Shown in pieces: positions 37,273 to 45,214 of a DNA stretch of 64,000 nucleotides; the stretch's first letter is position 1; every line of letters begins with the position of its first letter. Location: positions 310,001 to 374,000 of the forward strand of contig NZ_JAMTCJ010000003.1 in the NCBI RefSeq assembly GCF_024171815.1. Reading direction: 5' to 3'. The translations under genes and the position numbers were made by a program. Source of the DNA: Williamsia maris (GTDB taxonomy: Bacteria; Actinomycetota; Actinomycetes; Mycobacteriales; Mycobacteriaceae). The notes below the pieces were generated by a model that had not been told where the DNA came from, ran no database searches, and worked only from the letters and a program-made list of their open reading frames with translations.

Positions 37273-38607
37273 TCAGCGACGCAGCGCGCCCGACGCGTCG
37301 AATTCGGCCTCGCGCCCGTCCATCTGGGCGTGGTACCAGCTCTCGCGGTGTCGGCGCATCCACTTCTCGTGGACCCGGCCGACGACGGGAATCCGCCGCG
37401 CCGTCTCGACCACCGCAACGAGCGGCACACGACCCACCACCCACAGCAGCCACGGGAAGGCCGAGGGCATGTCGTAGCGACGGTAGGTCTGCGGCATCAT
37501 GAACAGCCGCGCGTAGGCGGCGTAGACGCCGCCGTTGTAGGTCTCGCGGAGTCGGCGGAACCCGGTGTGTCCGTCGCGGGGCGCGAATGCCCTGGGGAAC
37601 GACGTGATCAGTTCGGCGCCATGATCTCCGGCGTCGTGGCTCCGGGCCACCGACACCAGCGCGAGCAGTCGCAACGAGTCGGCGATGGTCTGCGGGTACC
37701 AGCGGCTGCGCACCCCGACCACGTGTCCGAGGTACCGCTGGAACGCGATGAGCTGGTAGATCTCCGAGCGCGTGGTCTGGATACCGGTGGTCCACAACGC
37801 CAGTGCCGGAGCAACACTCCCACCGAGCAGGGTCATCATCATGTACGACTGGCTGATCGGGATACCCCACCTCGAGGTGTCCCATTCGGGGTGCTCGGCG
37901 ACGCGTCGGCGTACCGAGACGTGCATGACGCGCACCATCATCGCCGTTGCTCGACCGGTCGAGCCCGGTGTCAGCAGAGCCCCGGGTTCGGAGACGTCGA
38001 TCCAGAATCGCGCCGTCTCGAGGAACCGACGCAGTGCGTTGTCCCCCGCGTACCCACCCGCCAGTGACAGTGGGGTCGCGACCGCGGCCTCGGTGTACAT
38101 CTCCAGGGTGATGCCACCGGCGACGCTGAACAGCATGGTCCCCCAACGCCGCCAGACGCGCGCCCCCGCCTCGACCACCTCCGGGTCCACCCAGTCGGGC
38201 ACCTTCTCGAACTCGTCGAACAGCGCCACCATCGACGGTGGCGGATCCTGGATCGAGGAGAGTCCCTCGGCGAGCGCCTGTTTGAGCATCGCTCGGCCGC
38301 GCACCGGACCGATCTCGCCGTAGAACACCTCGTCGACGAAGCGTTCGGCCACCGGGTCCGCGGCGAACATGTCGGCGCAGAAGGCGTCGATCTGATCCTG
38401 GGTGGGGAAGATGTCCTTGCCCGTCACGCGACGTACGACCCTGCGTGCGCGGAGCATCCCCGGGGTGTTCATGCCCTTGCGGTACGGGAAGGCGGTGGCC
38501 ACGTCCGGGTGGACGAGGTCGTCGAAACCCGAACGCTCGGCGGCGGGCTCGCCCGGCGCCGGTACTGCGGCTCGGGTCCCGGTGCTCTTCTCGGTGTTCG
38601 TGCTCAT
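37273..38607 (-). CDS. MpaB/DUF2236 oxygenase-family protein
   Basis: 444 residues with the all-helical DUF2236 (ER-bound oxygenase MpaB/rubber oxygenase) domain. The heme-binding region is marked by [20 protein letters not shown] and [15 protein letters not shown]. No Tat or Sec signal is present, unlike secreted latex-clearing protein Lcp, so it probably acts in the cytoplasm or at the membrane. The substrate is unknown; relatives cleave prenyl chains or act in natural-product pathways. Its start overlaps the upstream hydrolase (ATGA, 38604-38607). Confidence 0.82.
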   Translation of the reverse strand: MSTNTEKSTGTRAAVPAPGEPAAERSGFDDLVHPDVATAFPYRKGMNTPGMLRARRVVRRVTGKDIFPTQDQIDAFCADMFAADPVAERFVDEVFYGEIGPVRGRAMLKQALAEGLSSIQDPPPSMVALFDEFEKVPDWVDPEVVEAGARVWRRWGTMLFSVAGGITLEMYTEAAVATPLSLAGGYAGDNALRRFLETARFWIDVSEPGALLTPGSTGRATAMMVRVMHVSVRRRVAEHPEWDTSRWGIPISQSYMMMTLLGGSVAPALALWTTGIQTTRSEIYQLIAFQRYLGHVVGVRSRWYPQTIADSLRLLALVSVARSHDAGDHGAELITSFPRAFAPRDGHTGFRRLRETYNGGVYAAYARLFMMPQTYRRYDMPSAFPWLLWVVGRVPLVAVVETARRIPVVGRVHEKWMRRHRESWYHAQMDGREAEFDASGALRR

Positions 38608-39794
38608 GAGATCTCCGCTCTACGGTGGTTCCGGTGCTCGCCGGTGGCGAATCCGCGGGTCGGGAGCCAGTCCCCGATGGTCTCGGCGATGCGGTCGACA
38701 CCGTCGGGTTGATCGACGAGATAGTGGTTCAGACCCTCGAGTTCGACGTGCGACACCTCGGTGTCGGCCGACGCGGCCGCCATGTCGCTCGAGTCGCTGA
38801 CGAACGCCGCCTGGTCGGCGCGCAGGCAGACGACCTGGGTGGGTGTGGTGACCGTCTGCAGGTTGCGCAGGGCGTCGGCGTTCGTGCGGTCGAAGCTCCA
38901 CGTGCTCAACCAGCTGCGGACGGTCGAGAACCGCGCCAAACCTCCCGCGGCCGAGTTCGCCGCCTGCGGATCGCCGTGCATGCTGCCGACCTGCCGATCA
39001 CTCGGGTCGAGAGTTATGTCGACGAAGCGCGGGTCACCCACGGTGCGGTGTACGACGAATGCGCGATCCGACGCCCCCACCCGATCGAGTCGGTCGATCT
39101 CGGCCTGTGCCCAGTCGTCGATTCGCCGTATGCGATCGAGTTGCGCGGCGCGGTAGGAGTCGACCCAGTCCCGGTCGAGGGGCACCGCACGTCCGGGTCG
39201 GTAGAGATCGAGCTCGGGATCGGTGGCGACGGGATCGGCCTCGTCGGTGACAGCGCCGTCGATCCAGTGCCGGAGCACCCGTGCCCGGCCCGGATGGGCG
39301 CCCACGAGAATCAAACCGTCGGCCGGGCCGCACTCGGAGAGATCGACCGGATCTCCGGCCGGGGTCCGCGTCACCGCCTGGCCCCGGGCCAGCGCCTGCG
39401 ACTGGTAGAACGACGCCAGCGACCCACCCCCGGAGAACCCCAGCAGGATCACCTTCTCGAACCCGAGCTCCTCGCGCATCCACCGGACACCCCTGCCCAG
39501 GTCGTCGGCCGCACGCTCCATGATCAGGGCGGGTTCGTTGGTCGCGTAGCGGGTGTTGACGGCCATCGTCGGCAGTCCCCGCTCGGCGAGCCCACGCAGC
39601 AAGAAATGCGTGAGGAAGTTCGACGCCGGGTGCGCCATGATCAGACCCACATCACGGGAGTACGTCTGCCCGGCAACGAAATTCGCCGGAAGCGTCGGGT
39701 AGTGACGGGTCAGGCCCGAATGGCTCTCCACCCGTCCGTCCGTCGCGGGGCGGAAGGGTATGCGTTGAAACCGATCGACGACGTCTGCGATCAC
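38604..39794 (-). CDS. alpha/beta hydrolase, first gene of the hmgA operon
   Basis: 396 residues, larger than most hydrolases of this type because of an inserted cap of about 150 residues after the nucleophile. Ser lies in ILLGFSGGGSLASFYQ near residue 120, and a late His in LEGLNHYLVDQPDG near residue 360. GTG start with a strong GAGGAGG upstream. It opens a five-gene operon (hydrolase, MpaB-type oxygenase, hmgA, ALDH, CrtC-like). Substrate unknown. Confidence 0.8.
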   Translation of the reverse strand: MIADVVDRFQRIPFRPATDGRVESHSGLTRHYPTLPANFVAGQTYSRDVGLIMAHPASNFLTHFLLRGLAERGLPTMAVNTRYATNEPALIMERAADDLGRGVRWMREELGFEKVILLGFSGGGSLASFYQSQALARGQAVTRTPAGDPVDLSECGPADGLILVGAHPGRARVLRHWIDGAVTDEADPVATDPELDLYRPGRAVPLDRDWVDSYRAAQLDRIRRIDDWAQAEIDRLDRVGASDRAFVVHRTVGDPRFVDITLDPSDRQVGSMHGDPQAANSAAGGLARFSTVRSWLSTWSFDRTNADALRNLQTVTTPTQVVCLRADQAAFVSDSSDMAAASADTEVSHVELEGLNHYLVDQPDGVDRIAETIGDWLPTRGFATGEHRNHRRAEIS

Positions 39795-39847
39795 CGGCGA
39801 ACCTCCTCGTCGGGTCGGAGGTCGCGCTGTACGACCACTGCCAGGGG

Positions 39848-39869
39848 TACCACACCGTACGGTCTGGTA
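39848..39869. promoter_or_regulatory. 22-bp near-perfect palindrome upstream of the hmgA operon
   Basis: Half-sites TACCAcACCGT and ACGGTcTGGTA match at 10 of 11 paired positions. It lies 54 bp before the hydrolase start, next to an A/T-rich stretch that could hold the -10. Length and symmetry fit a TetR-type operator, and a TetR gene lies 3 kb away. Binding is not shown. Confidence 0.55.
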
Positions 39870-39894
39870 TGTATTTTGTTCCCCGGTGCGCCGA

Positions 39895-41850
39895 TCATGC
39901 GATCACGCGGTAGCGCAGCATCATGTCGTGGTCCTCGTGGTCGAGGATGTGGCAGTGCCACACGTATCCCTGCAGGGTGCTCGGGTGCACGTGCGGTCCG
40001 GACGCCATGTGCATCCCGCCCATGTCGTCATGGCCCGGGTGCCCGGTCTCCGCGGGAGGCGGTGCGGGCATCGCCGTCGTCGCCTCCGATGCGGGTGGAC
40101 TCGGCGGGACAGGCGGCTGCGGCACAACGGTTCTCGACGACCGCGCCGATCCGGTGGTGTCGAGCGTGCCGGCGAGCGGGTCGGCGGGGAACGTGGCGTC
40201 GGGATCGAATCCGAGTTCCTCGGCGGTCGGGAACCGCACGACCACCTGGGTCACCGTTCCTCCGTCGGTGCGAACGGTGTCCTTCCACCCGGCCTCCCAG
40301 GCGGCGGGCCCATGGGACGGCCCGCCGTAGAACCGGTCGGGTGCCGGTGCCCACCGCACGCCGATCGCCGGCTGCGGGTGTGCCGCCTGGTATTCGACGG
40401 TGCGCAGCGGACGCCGACCGAGCACCCGGAAGTTGACGAGGTGGATGTGGATGGGGTGCGGATCCGGCGTGATGTTGATGATGTTCCAGATCTCCGTGGT
40501 CCCCTGCCGCGGCTTCTCCATGTCCGGGTCGGCGTAGCGAAGATTGTTGAGCGACATGATCGCCGGGGGCAGTCGCAGCGCGTAGGGCTGACTCACGGTG
40601 ACGTTGCGGACACGCGCGGTCCGCGCCAGGGGTGGCAACACGGACGGCCGGCCGGGCCCACCACGGAGCCGCCGGGGAACCGAGCCACGGAAGCCCCGGC
40701 GAGCCGACGCCACGAACCGACCGAACACCGGCATGATCACCTCGCCCAGCATCGCGGCCTGGAACGGTGGCTGCTCCCGATTGCACAGGTCGACCGACTC
40801 CCCGGGCCGCAGACCGGAGAAGTCGACGAGCACGTCATAGCGCTCGCCGGGCGCCATCCGGAACGACCGGACGCGAGCGGGCGCGTCGAGCAGACCGCCG
40901 TCGCTGCCGAGGATCCAGAACGGCATGTCGTTCGAGAAGTGCAGTGTCCAGACGCTGTAGGAGCCGGCGTTGAGCATGCGGAACCGGTAGAGACCCCGGT
41001 CGACGGTGATCTTCGGCCACGCCGTGCCGTTGATCATCCCGACGTCACCGACGGCGCCACCCTCCCAGCGCCCCTGCGGGACAACCGGGGTGGAGCGGAT
41101 GCTCATGTGCCCGTCGTCGGTGAAGATCTTCTCCTGCAGGATCAGCGGGAACTCGTACTCCCCCGACGGCAGACCCAGGCGATTCGAGGCGTCTCCCGTG
41201 TCGAAGTCGTCGCGGAGCAGGAAGTTGCCCGCGAGACCGGCGTACACGTTCGTGCGCGTGATCCCCATCGAATGGTCGTGGTACCAGAGGTGGCCGGCCT
41301 CTTGCCGATTCGGGTAGTGATGAACCGCCGTGCCCACCCGCGGCATCAGCAACCGCTCGGGATTGCCGTCGCTGTCGGGTGCGGTGACCGCGCCGTGCAG
41401 GTGCAGGCTGTTCGGAGGTCGATCGCGGTAGTCCTCGCTGACCCCGTGCACCGTCGTGTCGATGTCCTTCGCGAACGGGTGGCGCAGCAATTCGTTCCGA
41501 TACCGGATGGTGGTCGACTCGCCGACCCGCCCCTCGATGGTGGCGCCGAGGTAGGCCATGTCGGAGTAGCCGAACGACGGCACCGACGGGAGGTCCCTGT
41601 GCATCCGGGCGCGTCCGGAGCGCGCCGTGACGGCGAGCTCCCCGACCCCCGATCGCACGCCGGGCCGGACCATCTCGTCGACGAACTTCGCCAGCGGCGG
41701 TGAGTGGAACACCGAGGGCAGCGGGAACGGGAACGCGGGCGGATAGTCCGGACCGGCCACGGCACGGGGGGCCAGACCGCCCACCGCGGCGAGGCCGCCG
41801 ACGGCGGCGACGCCGCGAAACAGCCTCCGCCGATTGATCTCTTGTGACAC
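39895..41850 (-). CDS. Tat-exported multicopper oxidase (CotA/bilirubin oxidase-like)
   Basis: 651 residues. The N-terminus NRRRLFRGVAAVGGLAAVGG is a twin-arginine signal, so it is exported folded. Copper ligands are visible in HLHGAVTAPDSDG, WYHDHSMGITR, HPIHIHLVNFRVLG and YVWHCHILDHEDHDMM (type 1/2/3 sites with axial Met). An insertion of about 60 residues rich in Pro/Ala/Ser lies before the last ligand block. Oxidises phenolics or metals using O2. GTG start with GAGGGA upstream, divergent from the lipase-like gene. Confidence 0.93.
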   Translation of the reverse strand: MSQEINRRRLFRGVAAVGGLAAVGGLAPRAVAGPDYPPAFPFPLPSVFHSPPLAKFVDEMVRPGVRSGVGELAVTARSGRARMHRDLPSVPSFGYSDMAYLGATIEGRVGESTTIRYRNELLRHPFAKDIDTTVHGVSEDYRDRPPNSLHLHGAVTAPDSDGNPERLLMPRVGTAVHHYPNRQEAGHLWYHDHSMGITRTNVYAGLAGNFLLRDDFDTGDASNRLGLPSGEYEFPLILQEKIFTDDGHMSIRSTPVVPQGRWEGGAVGDVGMINGTAWPKITVDRGLYRFRMLNAGSYSVWTLHFSNDMPFWILGSDGGLLDAPARVRSFRMAPGERYDVLVDFSGLRPGESVDLCNREQPPFQAAMLGEVIMPVFGRFVASARRGFRGSVPRRLRGGPGRPSVLPPLARTARVRNVTVSQPYALRLPPAIMSLNNLRYADPDMEKPRQGTTEIWNIINITPDPHPIHIHLVNFRVLGRRPLRTVEYQAAHPQPAIGVRWAPAPDRFYGGPSHGPAAWEAGWKDTVRTDGGTVTQVVVRFPTAEELGFDPDATFPADPLAGTLDTTGSARSSRTVVPQPPVPPSPPASEATTAMPAPPPAETGHPGHDDMGGMHMASGPHVHPSTLQGYVWHCHILDHEDHDMMLRYRVIA

Positions 41851-41883
41851 CGGTCCCTCATCTCGTCGATCCGAACTCGGCCG

Positions 41884-41903
41884 ACAGTACCATCCGGTAT
41901 GGT
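41884..41903. promoter_or_regulatory. divergent promoters with an inverted repeat
   Basis: The inverted repeat ACCAT-N5-ATGGT (41889-41903) overlaps a plus-strand -10 TATGGT (41898-41903), which starts RNA at the lipase-like GTG 41910. It also overlaps the first base of a minus-strand TACTGT (41889-41884), which would serve the oxidase gene. A regulator here could control both genes, the TetR two genes downstream being the obvious candidate. Confidence 0.5.
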
Positions 41904-41909
41904 TTGTTG

Positions 41910-42761
41910 GTGACGTTCATCGAATTCGACATCGCTCGCCGGCCACACCGACCTCCCGCCCGCCGGTGGCCACGGGTCGCGGTGATGCTGGCGGTGATCG
42001 TCGCGACGGTGGCGGTTCCCGCGCCGTCGGCCGCCCGCCCTGATGACTGCGCCCGGCCGGTGGTGCTGGTGCACGACCTCGCCGCGGGAACCGCGAGCAT
42101 GAACCCGCTGCGCACCGCACTGGAAAGATCCGGAGCGTGCGTCACCTCGGTGGCCTACGGGTCGACGCCTGCGGCGCGCGCACTCTCGCGAGCCGGCGGG
42201 CCCGACCTGGGCGGACTCACCTCGCTGGAAGAGTCGGGCGCGGAGTTGGCGCGTCGTCTCACGTCGTCATCCGCTCCCGCGGGACCACTGACCGTCGTCG
42301 CACACGGTGCGGGCGCACTCGCAGTGCAATACGCGCTGCAGCACGGTGTCCCCGGGACGCGCGTCCGGGCACTCGTGACGATCGGCCCGCTGTGGAACGG
42401 GACGAACCCGGCAGGACTGGCCGACGTCGAACAGATCAGCCGCCGCCTGGGCACCTTCGACACGATCCTGCGACTCGAACGCCCCGTCGTCGACCCGATC
42501 TGCGCGAGCTGCCGGGAGATCGTGACCGGCTCGGATTTCCTTGTCGCCCTGCGAAGGACGGCGTTCCCGACCCCTGGTGTGCGCTACATCGACATCGTCT
42601 CGCGCACCGACGGACTGGTCACCGACCCCGAGGCGTCGACGGCGCCGGGTGCGTCGGTGACGGTGCTGCAGAGGATCGACCCGCGGGCGGCCTCCGATCA
42701 TTTCCGTCTCCCGGCCGATAAGCTGGTGCGGTCGCTGGTCGTCGACGCCGCGCGCGGGTGA
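41910..42761 (+). CDS. secreted lipase-fold protein lacking the catalytic serine
   Basis: 283 residues with a signal peptide (basic head, VAVMLAVIVATVAVPAPSAA, cleavage near residue 48). The rest follows secreted actinobacterial class 2 lipases: PVVLVHDLAAGTASMNPL, GGLTSLEESGAELARRL, and late DHFRLPADKLV with the catalytic His position. The nucleophile elbow, normally GHSQGG, reads AHGAGA, so Ser is Gly, and the oxyanion HG is HD. It is probably a non-hydrolytic binding protein. GTG 41910 is predicted leaderless; the frame is open from 41844. Confidence 0.75.
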   Translation: MTFIEFDIARRPHRPPARRWPRVAVMLAVIVATVAVPAPSAARPDDCARPVVLVHDLAAGTASMNPLRTALERSGACVTSVAYGSTPAARALSRAGGPDLGGLTSLEESGAELARRLTSSSAPAGPLTVVAHGAGALAVQYALQHGVPGTRVRALVTIGPLWNGTNPAGLADVEQISRRLGTFDTILRLERPVVDPICASCREIVTGSDFLVALRRTAFPTPGVRYIDIVSRTDGLVTDPEASTAPGASVTVLQRIDPRAASDHFRLPADKLVRSLVVDAARG

Positions 42762-42795
42762 TCGGCCGGCGCTTAACGACCCGAGACCGAACAGA

Positions 42796-43362
42796 GTGAC
42801 CACGATGCCGTCGACCCGTCGGAAGACCGCCCGCCTGACCGCGGACGACTGGATCGCTGCCGCCTTCGACCTGTTGACGAGCGACGGTGTCGCCGCGGTC
42901 AAGGTGGTGACCCTCTGTCAGCGGCTCAAGGTGACCAAGGGCAGCTTCTACTGGCACTTCACCGACATCAACGCTCTGTTCGAGGCGATGGCCGGGGCGT
43001 GGACGGACGAATCCGACTCCTACCTACGGGGTCTCACCGAGCTGGGGACGGCGCCGCCGGCCGAACGCATCGAACAGATGACCAAACGACTGGTCGATCA
43101 CCGAACCTGGGCGCGCGAGTCGGCCGTCCGCGAATGGGCTCGGTCGAACCCCACGGTGGCGACCGCGGTTGCGGCACTGGACAACCGGATCTTCGAGGTC
43201 GTGCAGGACACCCTCGTCGAACTCGGTCTCGGTGCCGCCGACGCACGCATCCGCGCCGGCCTGCTGGTCTACGCAGGCATCGGGTTCGTCGAGAGCCGGG
43301 GCAGCCTGCCCACCCCGACCCCCGACCAGATCCACAAGATGATCGAGATCATCTTCGACTGA
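42796..43362 (+). CDS. TetR-family transcriptional regulator
   Basis: 188 residues. The N-terminal helix-turn-helix at about 15-60 has LTSDGVAAVKVVTLCQRLKVTKGSFYWHF, a typical TetR DNA-binding core. The ligand domain is short, with no clear family. GTG 42796 or ATG 42805 may be the start. It lies 34 nt after the lipase-like gene and may be co-transcribed. Candidate targets are the palindromes at 39848-39869 and 41889-41903. Confidence 0.9.
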   Translation: MTTMPSTRRKTARLTADDWIAAAFDLLTSDGVAAVKVVTLCQRLKVTKGSFYWHFTDINALFEAMAGAWTDESDSYLRGLTELGTAPPAERIEQMTKRLVDHRTWARESAVREWARSNPTVATAVAALDNRIFEVVQDTLVELGLGAADARIRAGLLVYAGIGFVESRGSLPTPTPDQIHKMIEIIFD

Positions 43363-43382
43363 GCCGCCGCGTCTCGCGTCGA

Positions 43383-44231
43383 CTAGGCCAGTCGGGTGAT
43401 CTCCACGACCACGTCGAGGTCGGTGGCGCCGCCGCCGGTGTAGATGCCCTTCAGCGGAGGGACGTCGGAGTAGTCGCGTCCGATGCCCACCGAGACGTGC
43501 TGTTCGTTGATCGGGACGTCGTTGGTCGGGTCGTAGCCCCACCAGGCGCCGGTCCAGGCCTCGATCCACGCATGGCTCTGACCCTCGACCACCTGGTCGA
43601 TGGCGGCGTCACGGCTCGGGTGCAGATAGCCCGAGACGTACCGGGCCGGGATCCCGAGACTGCGCAGCATCAACAACGTCAGGTGGGCGTAGTCCTGGCA
43701 CACGCCCTTGCGCTCGCTCCACGCGTCGACCGCACTGGTGTGTACGCCGGTGGTGCCGGGGACGTACTGCATCTCCGAGTGCACCCAGCTGCAGATCGCC
43801 ACGACCGCCGAGCTCGGGTCGAGGCCCTTCGACAGCTTGCGTGCCGTCGCCGCCAGCGGACGGTTGCGGGGCACGTAGTCGGTCTTGCCGAGCACCTCGT
43901 CGAAGCGGTCGATCACGTACTCGGTCTTGAGGTCGTCCCAGTCGGTCTGCTCGGCCTCGGTCGGCCGGTTGCCCGCCTCGGTCTCCACCACCGACGACCC
44001 CGACACCTCGAGCTCCTCGTGGGGCGCATGGAGGTCGAAGGCGGTGACCGCGGTACCCCAGTAGTCGGTGTAGCGGTACGAACGCGTGGCGGGCACCGTC
44101 TCGACGCGGTTGACGATCACGTTCTGGCGGTTGTCGCTGCGCGGCGTCAGACGCGCCTCGTTGTACGACGAGGTCACCGGTGCGTTGTAGGCGAATCCGG
44201 TGGAATGCACGACCCGCAGGCGCCAGCTCAC
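43383..44231 (-). CDS. transglutaminase-like protein of the ATP-grasp/alpha-E operon
   Basis: 282 residues. An N-terminal beta domain (WRLRVVHSTGFAYNAPV) precedes the transglutaminase core with the full triad: Cys in RKGVCQDYAHL near residue 170, His in GQSHAWIEAW, and Asp in YDPTND. No signal peptide. Its GTG overlaps the alpha-E gene stop (44228-44231), and the three-gene order equals M. tuberculosis Rv2411c-Rv2409c. The family is predicted to cleave or ligate peptides, but no substrate is established. Confidence 0.88.
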   Translation of the reverse strand: MSWRLRVVHSTGFAYNAPVTSSYNEARLTPRSDNRQNVIVNRVETVPATRSYRYTDYWGTAVTAFDLHAPHEELEVSGSSVVETEAGNRPTEAEQTDWDDLKTEYVIDRFDEVLGKTDYVPRNRPLAATARKLSKGLDPSSAVVAICSWVHSEMQYVPGTTGVHTSAVDAWSERKGVCQDYAHLTLLMLRSLGIPARYVSGYLHPSRDAAIDQVVEGQSHAWIEAWTGAWWGYDPTNDVPINEQHVSVGIGRDYSDVPPLKGIYTGGGATDLDVVVEITRLA

Positions 44232-45214
44232 AGTTCACTCTCCTCGATGAAGTGGTCCTCGGCGGAGCTCGCCCGGACGTCCGCCCATGCCACGTACGGA
44301 GTGACGTGGAAATACTGCAGTGTCACAGCCTCGTTCAGGTCCCGACAGGTCTCCTGCAGGGCCAGCAACCGGTCCTGGAGGTCGTCGAGCAGCAACCCGG
44401 GCTGCATGAACTCCAGCGAGCTGCGTGCGCGACCCAGGAGACGCTGCGCCTCGGCGCGTGCGCCGACTCGGCTGTTGGGGCGGTTGTCGAGCTCCATCAA
44501 CGATTCCTCGGCGAGGGTGATCGCATGGAACACCGACCGCGGGAACAACCGGTCCAGCAGCATGAACTCGACCACGCGGCTGGCGTCGAGCGCACCGCGG
44601 TAGGTGCGCAGATAGGTGTCGTGGGCACCCGCCGAACGCAGCACGGTGACCCAGGCGGGCGATCCCGACCGGTCCCCGGCGCGCGACAACAACATCCGGA
44701 TCGTCATGTCCACGCGCTCGATGGATCGGCCCAGCAACAGGAACCGGTAGCCGTCGTCGCGACTGAGCGTGGCGTCGGCCAGACCCGCGAACATCGCCGC
44801 CCGGTTCTTCACGTAGGAGAGGAACTCGTAGGGCCCCAGTTTGCGGGCGGCCCGCTCGGCCTCGGTGAGTCCGTTGTAGGTGGTGTTGAGGCATTCCCAC
44901 ATCTCGCTGGACGTGACCTCCCGTGCGCCACGGGCGTTCTCACGCCCGGCACCGATGCAGTCGACGATCGACCCGTGGCCCTTCTTGTCGTAGGCCACGC
45001 GTTCGGTCAGCGACCAGACGTCGAGCTTGTCGACGTCGGCGGGCGGCTCCATGCCCAGCACCTGCAGCACCAGCCGGCACGTACGATCCGGGTCGACGGT
45101 GGCGTCCTCGAGCAGCTGATGCACCGCGACGTCGAGGATCCGGGCGGTGTCGTCGGCCCGCTCGACGTACCTGCCGATCCAGTACAGCGACTCCGCGTTA
45201 CGCGCCAACATCAT
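44228..45214 (-). CDS. alpha-E domain protein
   Basis: 328 residues, almost wholly helical. It begins MLARNAESLYWIGRYVERAD, the alpha-E signature, and keeps EDHFIEESEL at the C-terminus. The protein always travels with the permuted ATP-grasp and the transglutaminase, so it probably forms part of one complex. The ATG overlaps the ATP-grasp stop (45211-45214). Biochemical role unknown. Confidence 0.88.
   Translation of the reverse strand: MMLARNAESLYWIGRYVERADDTARILDVAVHQLLEDATVDPDRTCRLVLQVLGMEPPADVDKLDVWSLTERVAYDKKGHGSIVDCIGAGRENARGAREVTSSEMWECLNTTYNGLTEAERAARKLGPYEFLSYVKNRAAMFAGLADATLSRDDGYRFLLLGRSIERVDMTIRMLLSRAGDRSGSPAWVTVLRSAGAHDTYLRTYRGALDASRVVEFMLLDRLFPRSVFHAITLAEESLMELDNRPNSRVGARAEAQRLLGRARSSLEFMQPGLLLDDLQDRLLALQETCRDLNEAVTLQYFHVTPYVAWADVRASSAEDHFIEESEL

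Noticed and set aside
37273-38607. Latex-clearing protein Lcp (rubber oxygenase)
   Set aside because: The protein shares the DUF2236 domain but lacks the export signal expected of Lcp; the substrate cannot be claimed.
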